Assembly (NCBI GenBank): GCA_013407085.1
Contig: JACCGJ010023238.1
Location: forward strand, 1 to 64,000
DNA from: Atriophallophorus winterbourni
Taxonomy: Eukaryota; Platyhelminthes; Trematoda; Plagiorchiida; Microphallidae
Length of the DNA: 64,000 bases
Direction of reading: 5' to 3'
Shown: piece by piece, positions 1-13,100 of the stretch
Numbering within the stretch: position 1 is the stretch's first letter
How the letters are laid out: each line of letters starts with the position of its first letter
Program-made: the position numbers and the translations under genes
Notes under the pieces: generated by a model
What the model was told of the DNA's origin: nothing
The model's database searches: none
The model's input: the letters and a program-made list of their open reading frames with translations, nothing else

Positions 1-172
1 TTCAAATTTTTCGATACATTTAGAATACCTAGATCCTCTAATTACAAACGCAATGGGCATCGTCCTCTGAAAAACACTTTTCTCACCACCGACATTGGTG
101 TTGCAATCAATACCAAATGGAAATCGTAACGTGCTGAACTTCCACCAGACGTAAGAGTAAGCTTGCTCAAGC

Positions 173-550
173 TTGTTCCTTTGTTACTTCAAAAAGATTC
201 AGCGCAGTCGTAGCTTGATTGCAATCTTGATGCCTGAACTATTTGAGCTTTGTGAGAGACATTCACCCGATCGGGTTGCTGTCACAGAAACCTGGTTACA
301 GCCATACATGACTAGCACTGAGCTCACGATTCTGAACATGTCAACACTCCGTCGCGAACGCCTAAGATTCGGCGGTGGAGTCTACCTTAATCAATTTCCA
401 GCGCACTTTACCGAAGTTTATAATTTGGACTCAGCCGCTAAATTTGGGATAACTCTCATGTTTAATGCACGTTTTATTTGTGCCTCTCTCTATCTAACGC
501 TGAATAAACGCATTGAATTCCAGCCTTTCGTCATCACGAATTTAATTTAA
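173..550 (+). mobile_element. Endonuclease fragment of a non-LTR retrotransposon
   Basis: An open frame of 125 codons resembles the apurinic-type endonuclease domain that begins the pol protein of CR1/jockey-like elements. The stretch ELCERHSPDRVAVTETWL fits the conserved block holding the catalytic glutamate (the ETW motif), and RRERLRFGGGVYL fits the following R-D/E-R...GGGV block. It stops before the later catalytic motifs, and no reverse transcriptase follows, so this is a truncated relic. The first 20 or so codons match the family poorly and the true left edge may lie before the ORF start. Confidence 0.6.
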
Positions 551-559
551 GCTTTCCTA

Positions 560-923
560 TTTTGTAAGCGAAACACCTAAGTAGAAAAAATCGACTGTTT
601 TAAAACAGAAATAGTGGATTTGCGATTGAATATTGCACAAGAAATAGCAAAAATGCATTTGGCGGTAAGATTTAAATATTCCCATGACAAATAGCAAATT
701 CGCAGGTTTGCGTTGCCAACTGTCATCTTTTCGATCCGTTTTCATTTGATGGATTTCCTCGACGCTAAACGCGGAATTATTAAAATCATCACTGTTAATC
801 TAATTACAAATTGAATATCATCGACCATTTTTAATGTACCTAGACGAAAATTTGATTTATTAATAAACTCTTTGATGTAGCGATATTCTATCATTTCACA
901 CTTGCTTCTCAAAATTGATGTAA
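560..923. other. No gene seen
   Basis: A+T-rich sequence without a convincing exon or a repeat family recognised elsewhere in the window. It lies between the endonuclease relic and exon 1. Confidence 0.4.
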
Positions 924-1043
924 ATGTCGATCAATCGTTCAGCAGGTCGAATACGTTTGAAATTCACACACAAAGCCGAGTGTGGAGCAATACTCATATA
1001 TAAAAAAGGTTTTTCTTGTACCGCTTTGATAAGTACCGCGACA

Positions 1044-1116
1044 ATGTCTTTGACGCTGGTCTGTTCGATCATGTTAATCTTGTTTCTCCGAGTTGAATTC
1101 ACGCAGAGTGATCACG
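1044..1116 (+). CDS. Exon 1 of the unrecognised gene, signal peptide
   Basis: ATG at 1044 opens a leader of 24 residues with a hydrophobic core (LVCSIMLILFL), then polar EFTQSDH. It ends before GTAATT in phase 1. The frame stays open back to another ATG at 924, but that extension is basic and would bury the leader, so 1044 is preferred. Confidence 0.45.
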
Positions 1117-4100
1117 GTAATTTTGATAAATATACTGTGGTGTGAATGTGCCTAATATTTAATTTCATCTTTTAGTTAAAAATAGTTTATAATAATTTGC
1201 TTTGCGGCTGTAAGGATATCAATACCTCTATGTTATTCATTTAAATCAAATTTTATATTTGAAGAAACAGGGCGAAGCGTTTGTTAATAATGTGGCAACT
1301 GTTTCATCTTTGTCGCAAGCTATCCTTGTTTTTTTTTAAATTAGGCGGATAATTGCGACATTGTTAGTTTGTTGATCGGTTCGTAACATACAGATTGATG
1401 ATTAACGTCAAGCCGTATTAGAAGTTACACTTTTTCTTATTCAGCCAAGTAATGTAAAATTGTTAGCTGAACGATGCATCTACAGGCTCAACTGTAATGG
1501 ATCTTTCGAGTGTTTTCGTAGGTCAGACTTCCAGTGAAATTCATACTAGAATCGAAGAACAACGAAAGCGTGTCTGGAGACAGCCCCGGGATGCGAGGGA
1601 ATATCCATTCCTTATTGGTGATTTTCAGCAATCATATTAATTCTACAACAGAAAAAAATACTTTTATATAATCTTTGCGTTAACACTTTTAGGGAGAGCA
1701 TAACTTTCATTCACACGGTCAGTCGACTCTTTATATCAAGAAAAACTTTCGATTGATCAATCAAATAGCGAGCAAGTTAAGGGACGAAAAAATTACTGAA
1801 TTTTTCCATCCTCGAATAAGCCATGAAATAGTGGCTTCACATAGATGAGAACGATTTTCAGACCATGAGGACCTCATGTCATGGGTGTATATAAAGAGAA
1901 GAAGTAGAAGAAGAGATTGTCTTTATTTATTTATTTATTTATCTACGTTGAAAACAAGTCACTGTTGTGGCTGAACATTTTGCATCTTTTAGATACAAAT
2001 TGTGATATATATGACTCAGAATGTGAGGCTCAGCTTTCATAATCGCCATTTTGATCACAATAACTTGAAGTAATACAATACATTCCTTTGAATTCGAGAT
2101 AATGCTCCAAATATGTTTCGTGCTGTATGTCTAAACGAATCTCCCACAATTTACATTGATTCGAAATCGCTCGAGTTTTTTCTAAACCAGATTTATCTTT
2201 ATTCAACTTCAGTAATGAATGTGTTGCTAGCCGTGCCTGTTACCGACGACTTGCGTTTTATGGAAGAATGCGGAGAGATAGATTATCGTTTGCAACAGAA
2301 GATTTGTTCCCAGGTAAACCCAATGATACACCTTTCACATATATTGTTAATACGCTATTATTATAAAATCTCGAAGTGAAACATTAATATGGATTTTGTG
2401 TATCGGGTTTTTGGAAATGTGGGTCAATTTAAAATTGTTTTATTGGATTGATTTGAAATTGTTTAAACATGAACTGAGAGGTCTGGTTTAACGTTATTTT
2501 GTTATATTTCAATTCGGAAGTTCTCATAACTATTGTGTCTCAATTTGATTTGATTCAAATCGCTCACAAGAACCTACCAAAGCGATGTGTCACAAGCGCT
2601 TCAATTTAAACCATTTTAGAGCAGAAATCACTCTCAAAAGCAACCTCCCTTAACAATTTCCTGCTTTTCATGTGCATGCAAATATTTTTAATCTAAAGTT
2701 CTTGATCATGGGCTAAAACACTTTCCGTCATCAATTTAGAAAACTGTCAGCTCGAAACTGTAGATCATTTCACATATCTTGGTTCAAATATTGCCGATAA
2801 CCACTGAGTTGTCACTGACAACACTACGTGAATTGACAGATCAACGCTCACACTGACCCGTTTGACCTCCCGTTTCTAGAGCAATTGTAAGCGAACAGGG
2901 TGGGCCACTGTTATAATATGCATTGCATGCGCACGATCTGCTTTACATTCTGATGACGAAACATGCAACACCCAGGAAATACTTGAACAGGACTTGATTG
3001 CCAATATATTCTGGTGCTCACATCCCCATCCCTTACACACCACTACCGGTTTCAGACTGTTTGCCATCGTCAGGTGGAGACAGTAAGATCAGGTTCAGTG
3101 AGCCTTGATTGCTTTTCAATAACTGTATACGTTTATCGCACCGTTGAATAAACGTGGTTTGACAGAGTAGCAAATGTAGGAGTGCTTTAAAAATCTGGTC
3201 TACAGAGCATGTTTACTCACCTGCGACAGCGGCGCTCAATCTTGAAGTTTCAACCTTATTCAGTTAGAAGCATTAGGATGCCAAAACGTCTGTTCTACAG
3301 GAATGTTAAACCAGAAATTTGACCTCGGTGTAGGAAGTGCTTTCTGTAAAATCGCATTTTGTAAACCACATGAAAGGACTTGATATTGCTGCTCCAAAGT
3401 AATGATTAGTTGCTCTCGTGTGCGCTTGAACGTCGGATCAAAACAAACATATCTGTATTTTCAAGCTGTTACTTTACATAAATCATACATTCAAGACAGG
3501 TACCTCTTGATATCATTGTAGTGTCGTAAGGATTTCGCAGTACATCCTTGAAACCCTACCAGCTGAATGGAAATTTCCATGAATCAATCGTAGTAATTTT
3601 GCAACAAAATGCCTATCAATTTTGATATTACTTATGGTTTATTTCGTTTTTCTGCTCCATAGATTATACAAAAATGCTTTTCAGATGACGGAAATTTAAA
3701 AAAAAACAAGCATGGTGTTATTAGGGTTACTAAATACATATATCTTTACTGTATACTGTATATGCAAGTGAGATAGCCATTAGGGAAATTAAGATACGTT
3801 ATTGAACTGAGCCCAAACAGAATTATTCAAAGTAAAAGCTCCCGACGTCTGTATAAACATATCTTTATTCCTGGATGACACAGTTCTTGACGGTAATGAT
3901 TTCTGAAGAAAACATTCACGGACTGAGGACAAGTTTCGATGACAGATTATGTGATAATGAGGAAGAATGAAATCCAAATAGAGTTAACAGCAAAGCGGTT
4001 ATTTCTTTGAATGTGCATAAAAAGGATGCGGATTGAATTTCAATGAATTTAAGCTTCGTTCACCAGTATGTTCCTTCGGTAAGCTGTTCCACAAGAAGCA

Positions 4101-7100
4101 TTCAAGCACGCAATAGAAATTGCCATGACCGTCAATTATTGTTGGCATACTTTTGGTCTATTTTGATCATCGATACACATCACAATAGGTTGCTTCATTA
4201 TCCGCAGATTACCGAATGACTAATCAGTACGATTCGGGAGGAACAATCTTCCGTCAGCGCTCACACCGAAAGACAGTCTTTGGACGATCCGCGGCAGTTG
4301 CATGCTGAGGGTGTGATGTACGATTAGCTAAGGCGAGCACCATATGCTCCTACACAGCTGGCAAATGATTTTTAACACAGTGGCTCTGAAGCGGCCGGTC
4401 AAGAGCAAGTACTACCCAACTCGTGGAGTCAAAGTAAAGAGCTTTAATATTAGAGAGTGTTGAGTTGACATGACTTTGTGTTATCAGTGATAAAGTTGTC
4501 GAGATAAGTTTCAGAACACAGTACTCAGAACACATAAATTTTTATGGTAGAAACAGCAATAAGTTTAACAAAACTACGAGCTGGCGAGGTATACAGATTA
4601 AACAAATATCTAAATACTTTCAAGAATCAATAGTGACAGTCACATACCGAAGTGGTATCAGTCTTATTTGAATCGTGTATGCTGTGTTTGGATTTACACT
4701 TTGCATTTGAAATCGTGGCAGCTTCGGGGACATTCGAAGGAATATTGCTGCGCTTATTTCGATCGTTTGGTTTGGATCGATTCCCGTTCGGTGGTGATTT
4801 TACCCACTCTGAACATTGTGGATCACATTTTGAGGTCACTTTTTCACCGGAGATTGTGAGGCTGACGGTTTTGAGGAATTCTTATCATTCCAATGTGTGT
4901 CCTCTAGGAATTATGTTATCATTTTTATGGACATTGTTTAATAATGGCGAGATTGAACGTGTTCGTTCGTTTACTTCAGACGTTTCAGGATTGATGATTG
5001 TTTTTTATTGAATTCTTCATTTGTGCAAGCACCCCTTTCAGTTGCGACAATCTACTATTTATTGTATCATTATCTTTTCACAAAGCCGGACGTATACTCT
5101 TGCGAGTGCCATTTATATTTGAATCCCTGCAGCCATTACATAAATAAAAACTTTTGGATAGCTATTATCGTGTACAAGTCTTACACACTCATAAGATATA
5201 GTCGCATCACAAGTTGCATGCACATTTAATCCGCATCTGCATATTTATTTTGAGATAAGATAAGATATGGTATGTTCTTCGTCTAACAAAATATATCGCA
5301 CAATTGATACTTTTGTTCCTCATTTAATTGCTTATCCAACACATCCCAGAACCTAAGACCGATTTTGTGCTGTTTGGACGCATCTGTTAGGGACAGTACC
5401 GTCAGGATCCGAATGTCTTCAAATAGCGGAGGAATGGTAAACAAGTTTTTATTGTAAGCCACTGTTGGATAAGCTTTGCACGATCGATCTGATCAATCAC
5501 ATGTGCTCCCATTTGCAAATAGGGTTAAACAAGCACGCTTAAACAAAACTCCTCATTCGATTCTTTCAGTTCTTTCAATACAAACAATTCACCAAGTGTC
5601 AATTGTTGAGCTATCATTTCACGCATCGGATTTTGCTGCTCGTCCAAGTCGCAGTGGAAGTGAACTTTGGGGTGGACGGTCCCCAGAGCATCATCGATTA
5701 TCGTCAAGCTTTGAGCAATATTTCACACGTTGCCATCCAATTGAGGGGCAAATATGGTACGTTTTCTTTTTAAAAGAAGCGATTTCTTTTAATTTCAAAT
5801 CATCGCAACTTGATCTCGGATACATTTGGTGGTTCGTATCAATTGTGAATACACTTGAAACATGAAGATGAATTCAGGTGTCGCTGCCTTTTAGGTATTA
5901 CCTCGTGTTTCAAACAAACTGAAAACTTCATGGATTAATGCTTTACAATATTATGTTCATAACTGAAGTCGTTTATGACTGACCAAATCGTGTTTACCTA
6001 CAATTTGGCCTGGCAGATATCAACTTTAAGACTATCGTGAGGTGTTACCTATTTGCTGAGCGATTAAAGCAAACTTACACAGACTAGCTTAGAAAATCAA
6101 CTCCAAGAGAATAAGCCTGTAAATCGGCTTATAAATGCATATAACTAAAATCTTCACTATCGATCCGAGAAGTTTAACAAAAACAGCCCTTCACTCGCTA
6201 TAGTTCAACTAAATAAATTCTAAAAGTGATGACTACACCTTGAATATGTATCATGGCTTCGTTATTGTTAACTCAATAAACATTTCTCAGTTTGTTTGAT
6301 ATCACCTTTCGAGACTCAAATAAAAACAAACTATCAAACGTGTGAAAATGGTATATAGTTCAGCATTATACATGTGTTTGTACGAATGTGATTGGACATG
6401 TTGGTCGTACCCACCTTATCCGATAGTGACATACAAGTGCTACTTGTTTACCATTCCTCCACTGTTTCAAGCGCATGCAGCTCCTGATCTTACTGTCTCC
6501 AATAGATGAGTGCAAGCAGCACGGAAACTTCCGTGGTGTGTGTTGGAAATGCATGCAAACGAGCATTTTGGTTCATGGTTATGGGTTTAACTCTATTATT
6601 CATGTGTTTGGACAGATGTAATTGAACAGGTTGGTCGTACAATCTTTATAAAACAGTCGCATACAAGCACTACTAGTTTACAATTCCTTCACTGTTTCAA
6701 GCGCATGCGTATCTTGTTCTTACTGCCCATACAGCACAAAACCCATCGTGAGGTGTATGTGATGGAAAAGCATGCAAATGAGCATTTCGAATATAGTTCA
6801 GTTTGCTCCTACCAACCTTATCCAGCAGTGGCGTGAAAGCGTAACTTGTTAGTCATTATTCAACTGTTTCCAGCACATGCGGACCCACATTGTAATGACC
6901 ATATCTGGTTAGTACGAATAGCGCGAAATCGGTCGTGGGGTGCGTGTGTGTGATGGAAATGTTGGCAATGTTCAATAGGGTTTAATTATAAAATTATACT
7001 TCATATATCATCGCTTTTTCATTATCGGCGTAAAAATGCGCATTTATTTTATATTTGATTGTTTTTAACTTGTCTCTGTTCTTTAATCAAACGAATTTCT

Positions 7101-10100
7101 AACTTGTGATAATCTTTACCACATTTTTGTTTTCAGCCGGCTCTCATATGCAAGATGTGTCATCGCTTGAAAACCTCACAGCAGGTATATGATGAGTCGA
7201 TGTTTTGTGATCACCGATACATTTGAAAGCTGGTAAAAATTATTTCGCTATCTGCGGATAACAAAACTTCTCGAAAAACAGAATAAGAATATTAGTAAGG
7301 TAGATGAATATATTTTTGAGTCTAATCGAGAGTCCATATTCACGGAACTAAAGTTTGTGATGAATCTGTTAGAGCAGATATTTTGCATCGTCTCGCTTCT
7401 GAAACAGAAGCTTCGTCAGACCAAGCGAGTCAGGGTTCTAAATCATGTAGGAGGTGATGGATCTCGATGGTGTTTCTCGGGTAACTTTGAATTTGTCAGA
7501 TGAATGCAATTTTAACCCTGTTTTATCTGACGCACTTGGTCTGACTATTCATCTGTGCCAGAAGCGAAACTTTAATAGAATTCTGCACTAACATTAGGCC
7601 CCACGATAGGCTTTCGTGTTCATTCGATACAACTCCGTTTGCTACAGCCGAGAGCATTTCTAAAATAGGGGGTGTAATAATACACGCAAAATGTGTTGAA
7701 TACTCTGTGATCATGAAATAAAGCACGAGAATTTCAAACTTATACTGAATAAAAAAAGTGCATCACGACTCGCGAAATGAAAGTATCATTTCCAACGGTT
7801 AGCGCTTTAACTGGACAAAATATTCGATCGAGAATCAGATGCTCAACGGGGAAAATGTCGTGTTCCATTATCAATACTGAACGTTGTAACTTGGTAATTC
7901 ACTAGACATTTCAGGGTTTCAATATCTTGAAAATGTTCTACTTATGAACTGAGGCCAACAAGCGCATTGGTAGGACATCTTGAGCATACATCTCATCGTA
8001 CATCCGATTTTGCAGCTAGCACAGCTGACGTTTACGACAAAATATTGCTATACATTTCGCGGTTTCCAAACGCATTATTATATGCTATTGGGAATATCTG
8101 AGTGAAGTGTGCATAAAAACTGAGTATTTCCTTTTTTTCTCTCAACTGTCGTGTCATGTCATATCAGAAATTCGGAGGTATGTATTGTAAATGAGTTCTC
8201 TAGCTATAAGTTTGACCAAAGCAAACAATTGATCAGCGACAACACATTTCAATGCCGTTGGCAACGTGATAATGGGATTGTGTGGTTGAACCCGTGTTAC
8301 TATAGAACTCGGACAGTTTTCTGGTAGAAAAACCAGTAAGCTTACCAATAACCACAGAATGATGAGCTATATGGAGTAAAAATATAAAATCTTTCAAAAA
8401 ATCAAAATGGACATTCACATGTCGCATGATTCTTCATATAATCATCGAGTTTTAAATCGAAAAAAATCAACTGTTTCCGAGCGTGTGATTTTTTCACGCA
8501 AAATGTTCCAACTGAAACACATTTTTACCGACAAAATATTTCGACTAATATACAACCGAAAATGTGGAATGATTAAAGCCTTCGAATGTATACGTGTTCG
8601 AGTAGGGCCATTGTGATTTAGAAGGTGTTTAATGGAATGGTTTTCGTCATGTAATATTTGAATGCCAAAAGTAGGTCACTCCGTATCCGTCGTTGGGTAA
8701 AACCATGTAGATTTAGTTTTAACATTCGCTGTTTGAATGGCAAATTTCACACGATGATGTATCCTGTCAAGTAGTTCGAAATTCTTCCTCAGCCACGGTG
8801 CCCAGACTTGGAGGAAATATTCCATAATAGAACCTGAATACGTATTAATTAACCGGGGTAAGGTTTCGGGCGTGGAAGTCCTAAATATCCTTTTTAGAAG
8901 ACTCAAGATACGGCAGGCTTTATTGTACACTGTCCGTCAATGATGTCAAGATTTAAGGTTAAACGACACCCAAATACCGAGATCTTTTCGGCGGTTGTCC
9001 AGACGAGATCTTGCGTGCCAAGCTGGTACGTGTGGTGCAGAGATTTTCATAATGCAGTATTTTACATTTCGAAGGGTTAAGTGGTAACTCATTTGACTAG
9101 GACCATACAGACATTAACATAACTGACACCTTCCCATATATTAATAACATCGGCAAATAGTGTCAAGTTACATTCAATATCCTCCACTATATCGTTCATA
9201 CACACCAAGAACATAAGAGTTCCAAGCGCCGAGCCTTGCGGAACTCCACTTGTGACGTTTATTTTTATAGAGAGGGTGCTGCTAACGCGATCTTGGACGT
9301 GTCTATCAATCAGATAGTCCCTCATCCAATTCAGCAACATTCCAGTTATTACATAAGCTTCGATATTTTTTATTAGAATGTCATGATTTACTCTTTCGAA
9401 AGTTTTGGAAATATGGATGTAGCAAGCATTTATAGACTCATATTCGTCTAGTGCCTTGGTCCAATTCTCGAACATTGTAAGTAGGTTAAATAATCAGCAA
9501 GGATTTCTTCGAAAACCGTGATGTGCTGCAATGAAAATATTTTGGTTTTCAAAATGTTTTCTTATGCGCACAGTCACAATACTTTCCATTAATTTCGAGA
9601 TCACCGAAAGTAGAGTAACCGATCTATAGTTTGCTGTGTCTGAACGGCTACCGCATTTAAAAATAGGAATTGTCATGTCTGTTTTCCGCTGAGGTGGTAT
9701 TTTTTCTAGGCTGACGTTGAATAAGCGCGTGAGAGGAGCAGTCAAATTAAAGCGACACCTGCGTTGTATGGCGGGGGTAATTTTGTCGCCGCCAGGGACT
9801 TCTTTTCGTTCAGTTGACAAAGTTCACGAGCATCCATGTATTCATTGACAGTCATTTCACTTGATAGTTCCAAATGTGGCGCATTTTTTGGTAAAACGCG
9901 ATATGAGATACAACACTTAGGATTAAAGATAATTGATTAAAACGTAGCTAAAGCATCGGCGCTATCTTGGGCTGAAAGAGTCGATCCAAAAGCTTAGGAT
10001 TCGGTTTCATTCTCTGAGGCAAGTTTCATTGGAACTACATGCGATCTTCCGTACCAAAATTCGTACGAGTTACCCAAGATTCTTGCTTTATAGCTAGCCA

Positions 10101-13100
10101 TTTCTTAGTTCTACTGCGGTTATCAAACTGGTAGTTGTGGTTGCATTTTTGTGGTATAAAAATCGAGTTTTCCTCAAACGTTGATTCTTAGATGACGCTC
10201 TACCGATTAGAGAAGATAAGATATTAGAGACGTAGATAAAAACTTGAGAAAAACAGCCACCGGTAATGGAAGGACATGACCCTAACTTAACTAAGTTTTT
10301 TGATCCACCGTATAATACATATCGTTTTAAACATTGTGTTAACGGATCTTAGACCAAAATCAAACGCATTACGCATACAATGCCTTGATATAGACACCTC
10401 TATTCATCTTTGATTTAGTATAGGTACATGAAGTTGTGCGTTTAAAATGTTTTAAAGCAACGTAATTATGATTTGTGATGTAAATAGCCATCGGGTTGGC
10501 TTCATTTTAAGTGGTTCAATCTAGAATTTTAGTCTGACCAAAGAACTAGGTCGTTTGCTTAAAATTATCAAAGCAACAAGAATACAACACACGTTTTTGC
10601 AGATTATGTGTTTGATTCAAAATGCTTGCGAGAACAAAGATCTTAGAAATGATTAAATTTAATCACCGCAGCTGCCGTTATGCCAGGACATGATATATGT
10701 TACATTGATCATAATTGTAAAATATCATTTCAGTCTATGCATTGCATTGGCATAAATATATGACCTGTTTTGTGTGACTTCGAGGAGAATGAAGTGTTCT
10801 TGTTTATTTGAGATAGAAAAATTATGTTATTTGATGGAGTTATATTTTAAAGTCACTGATTGATAGGGTTCGCACTACGAACCACGATGTTTAGACATCG
10901 AATTGCAAAGTGATTTCTGGTCAAACGCTTTAGGCGCTGATGGATAACCAAAGAAATGTATTAGTATTGTTTGGAATATTTGCTGCTCGAGGCGTTGTTG
11001 TAGCCTACTTGAATTTGTTCTCCGAGCTTGTTGAGTTTGCATCGGACGTTTCGTTGCCAGACTAGGCAACATCTTCAGCGATTGTTGGCAAAGAAATGTA
11101 TGTTGCTCACATCTCTCGTAAGTGTTTACACAATATTTCGTCGTTTATATTTGAAAATAACAATGATTCATTTCTAGATTAGCTGGCTAATTGAGCGGTT
11201 TTTCAGGAGTTGCTTACTTGATCCAAAGGTTAAAAATTAATGTTACTTTCTAACAGAATTCAATGTCATAGTACCTTACACAACGATTGGCTTGCAAGAT
11301 AACGCCCCGGATATCTCACCATTTACCGAGCAGGGAATGAGAATCACTCAAACAGTGAGTATTTTAATTCCATCTGCGTAAACATTTGCATAATTTCCGT
11401 GTGTTTAGAAATATTCAATGATGATTACCTACATTTATTCATGGATATTCGTAACTTATTGCTGGATTTTGATCCACTACGACAGGCTTCAGCACATTTT
11501 ACAGATCATAATCTCGTAATAAGAAATCACTCTCAAATTTGTGTTGTGTTTTTAAAGAAGACGGACTGTAAATGAATGAAAATTAGGATTTATGTTTTAA
11601 GACCACGGGTTTAACTTATTTAGAAATTTGTGATCACGTGTGATTGATCAGTATGACCGCGGCATCCTTATTCAAAGGGGGCATACAATTTCAAACTTTG
11701 CCTATCATTATTCCATTGTTTCGGAAAAAACAAAAATAATGCCCGAAACAAAAATGCTATCAATATCTATGAATGATATTAAGCAATTTGCAGTAAATTT
11801 TGCAATATGTACCCTATACATTGGCATTCTAAAATCGATAGAAAAGTGTGTGATGGAGATTTTTATGACGTAACGAAAGCCTACAATAAATTGCATGCGC
11901 CTTTTAATTTGCTGTTGCGCATAATATAATGTACTTTAAATTTTCCAATAGGTGTTCTCTGTAAAAGAAGCCCTTGTTAAATAGATCTGTGACAATCTGA
12001 CGACCATTGTTTACTGCCAAAATGTGTATCGACTGTTATGCAGATGGAAGTATGGAAGAATTCGATGCATATTTGGAATATTCTCACAAGTAAGGTTAGC
12101 TGGGATAATGAACGTCAGCCTTCGTCCAGTGATAAGGGATACGGTTGAGGCGTGGTCTCCTTCGTCAAGCGACAAAGTTAGTGATTATTCTTTGCAGTGT
12201 TATGTAAACTGAAAGATGGCAACCTATGGGTCTATGCGACTATACCCAGTACAAGAAACGCTAGCATTTTTACATGCAAAATTGTATCTACCGAAAGACA
12301 CCCATCAAGTCACTTGTTTCAAGCATGTGGTGAAAAAGTGACAAGTGAATATAACCTATCCCTTGACAACTTAATTTCATGTATGGATTTTCAGAGCCTA
12401 AATCTTCTAGAATTGAGAAGTGTTGAAAAATTTGTGAATGATGAATACTTACTTGTTCAGCATAACCAGCACGAACTCTCATATCTAAGTATGTAAAGAA
12501 AATATGTGCACATTTTTACATTCCTCATCAAGTGTATGTATTTTTCCTACGGCAGATAAAGGATCGGTTGAGTAAATCGGGGAGTGTTCTTGATGTCAGG
12601 CAAACAATCACAATGAAGGATACGTATAGAAAAAAATACATGATTTTTAATGCGAAAATGGCATTCGATCATGGCGCGTTTCTATCGCAACATCCGGAAA
12701 ACTGGCCATTATCTATCATACCGTTCAACGTGGATTCTATCACCCCTGATATGATATATGAATATCGAGCATTCCCAAATTCCGGTTGGTTCAATATCTT
12801 CGTATAATCCGCGATGTATTGTGAATGCTGAGTTTGATTTTTAGAGTGATTGATCAAATTTTATTGAATTCTATAAATTTCAATACAGCATCCATGTCAG
12901 CATGTTTATAGCAGATTGACTACTGTACGTTGCCACATTTCCGTTTATAGTTGGTGCATAAATGTTTTTGATACATTTATGCAGATTTTAGGATAAGCTT
13001 TAAATTAGAAAATTTTCTAATGACGCGCGTTTCATATAGCCTCAGACAAGCAGTTACGTTAGATTCTGCTGCGCGGTCGCAATTTTGTGCTCTGAAACTT

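Noticed and set aside
4652..5011. Plus-strand frame of 119 codons
   Set aside because: It has no splice or start context, an equally open frame lies on the other strand, and no family is recognisable. Left as unresolved rather than called.
11640..11873. Plus-strand frame of 77 codons between exons 4 and 5
   Set aside because: No splice sites in phase, and the intron 11355-12043 joins the flanking exons without it.
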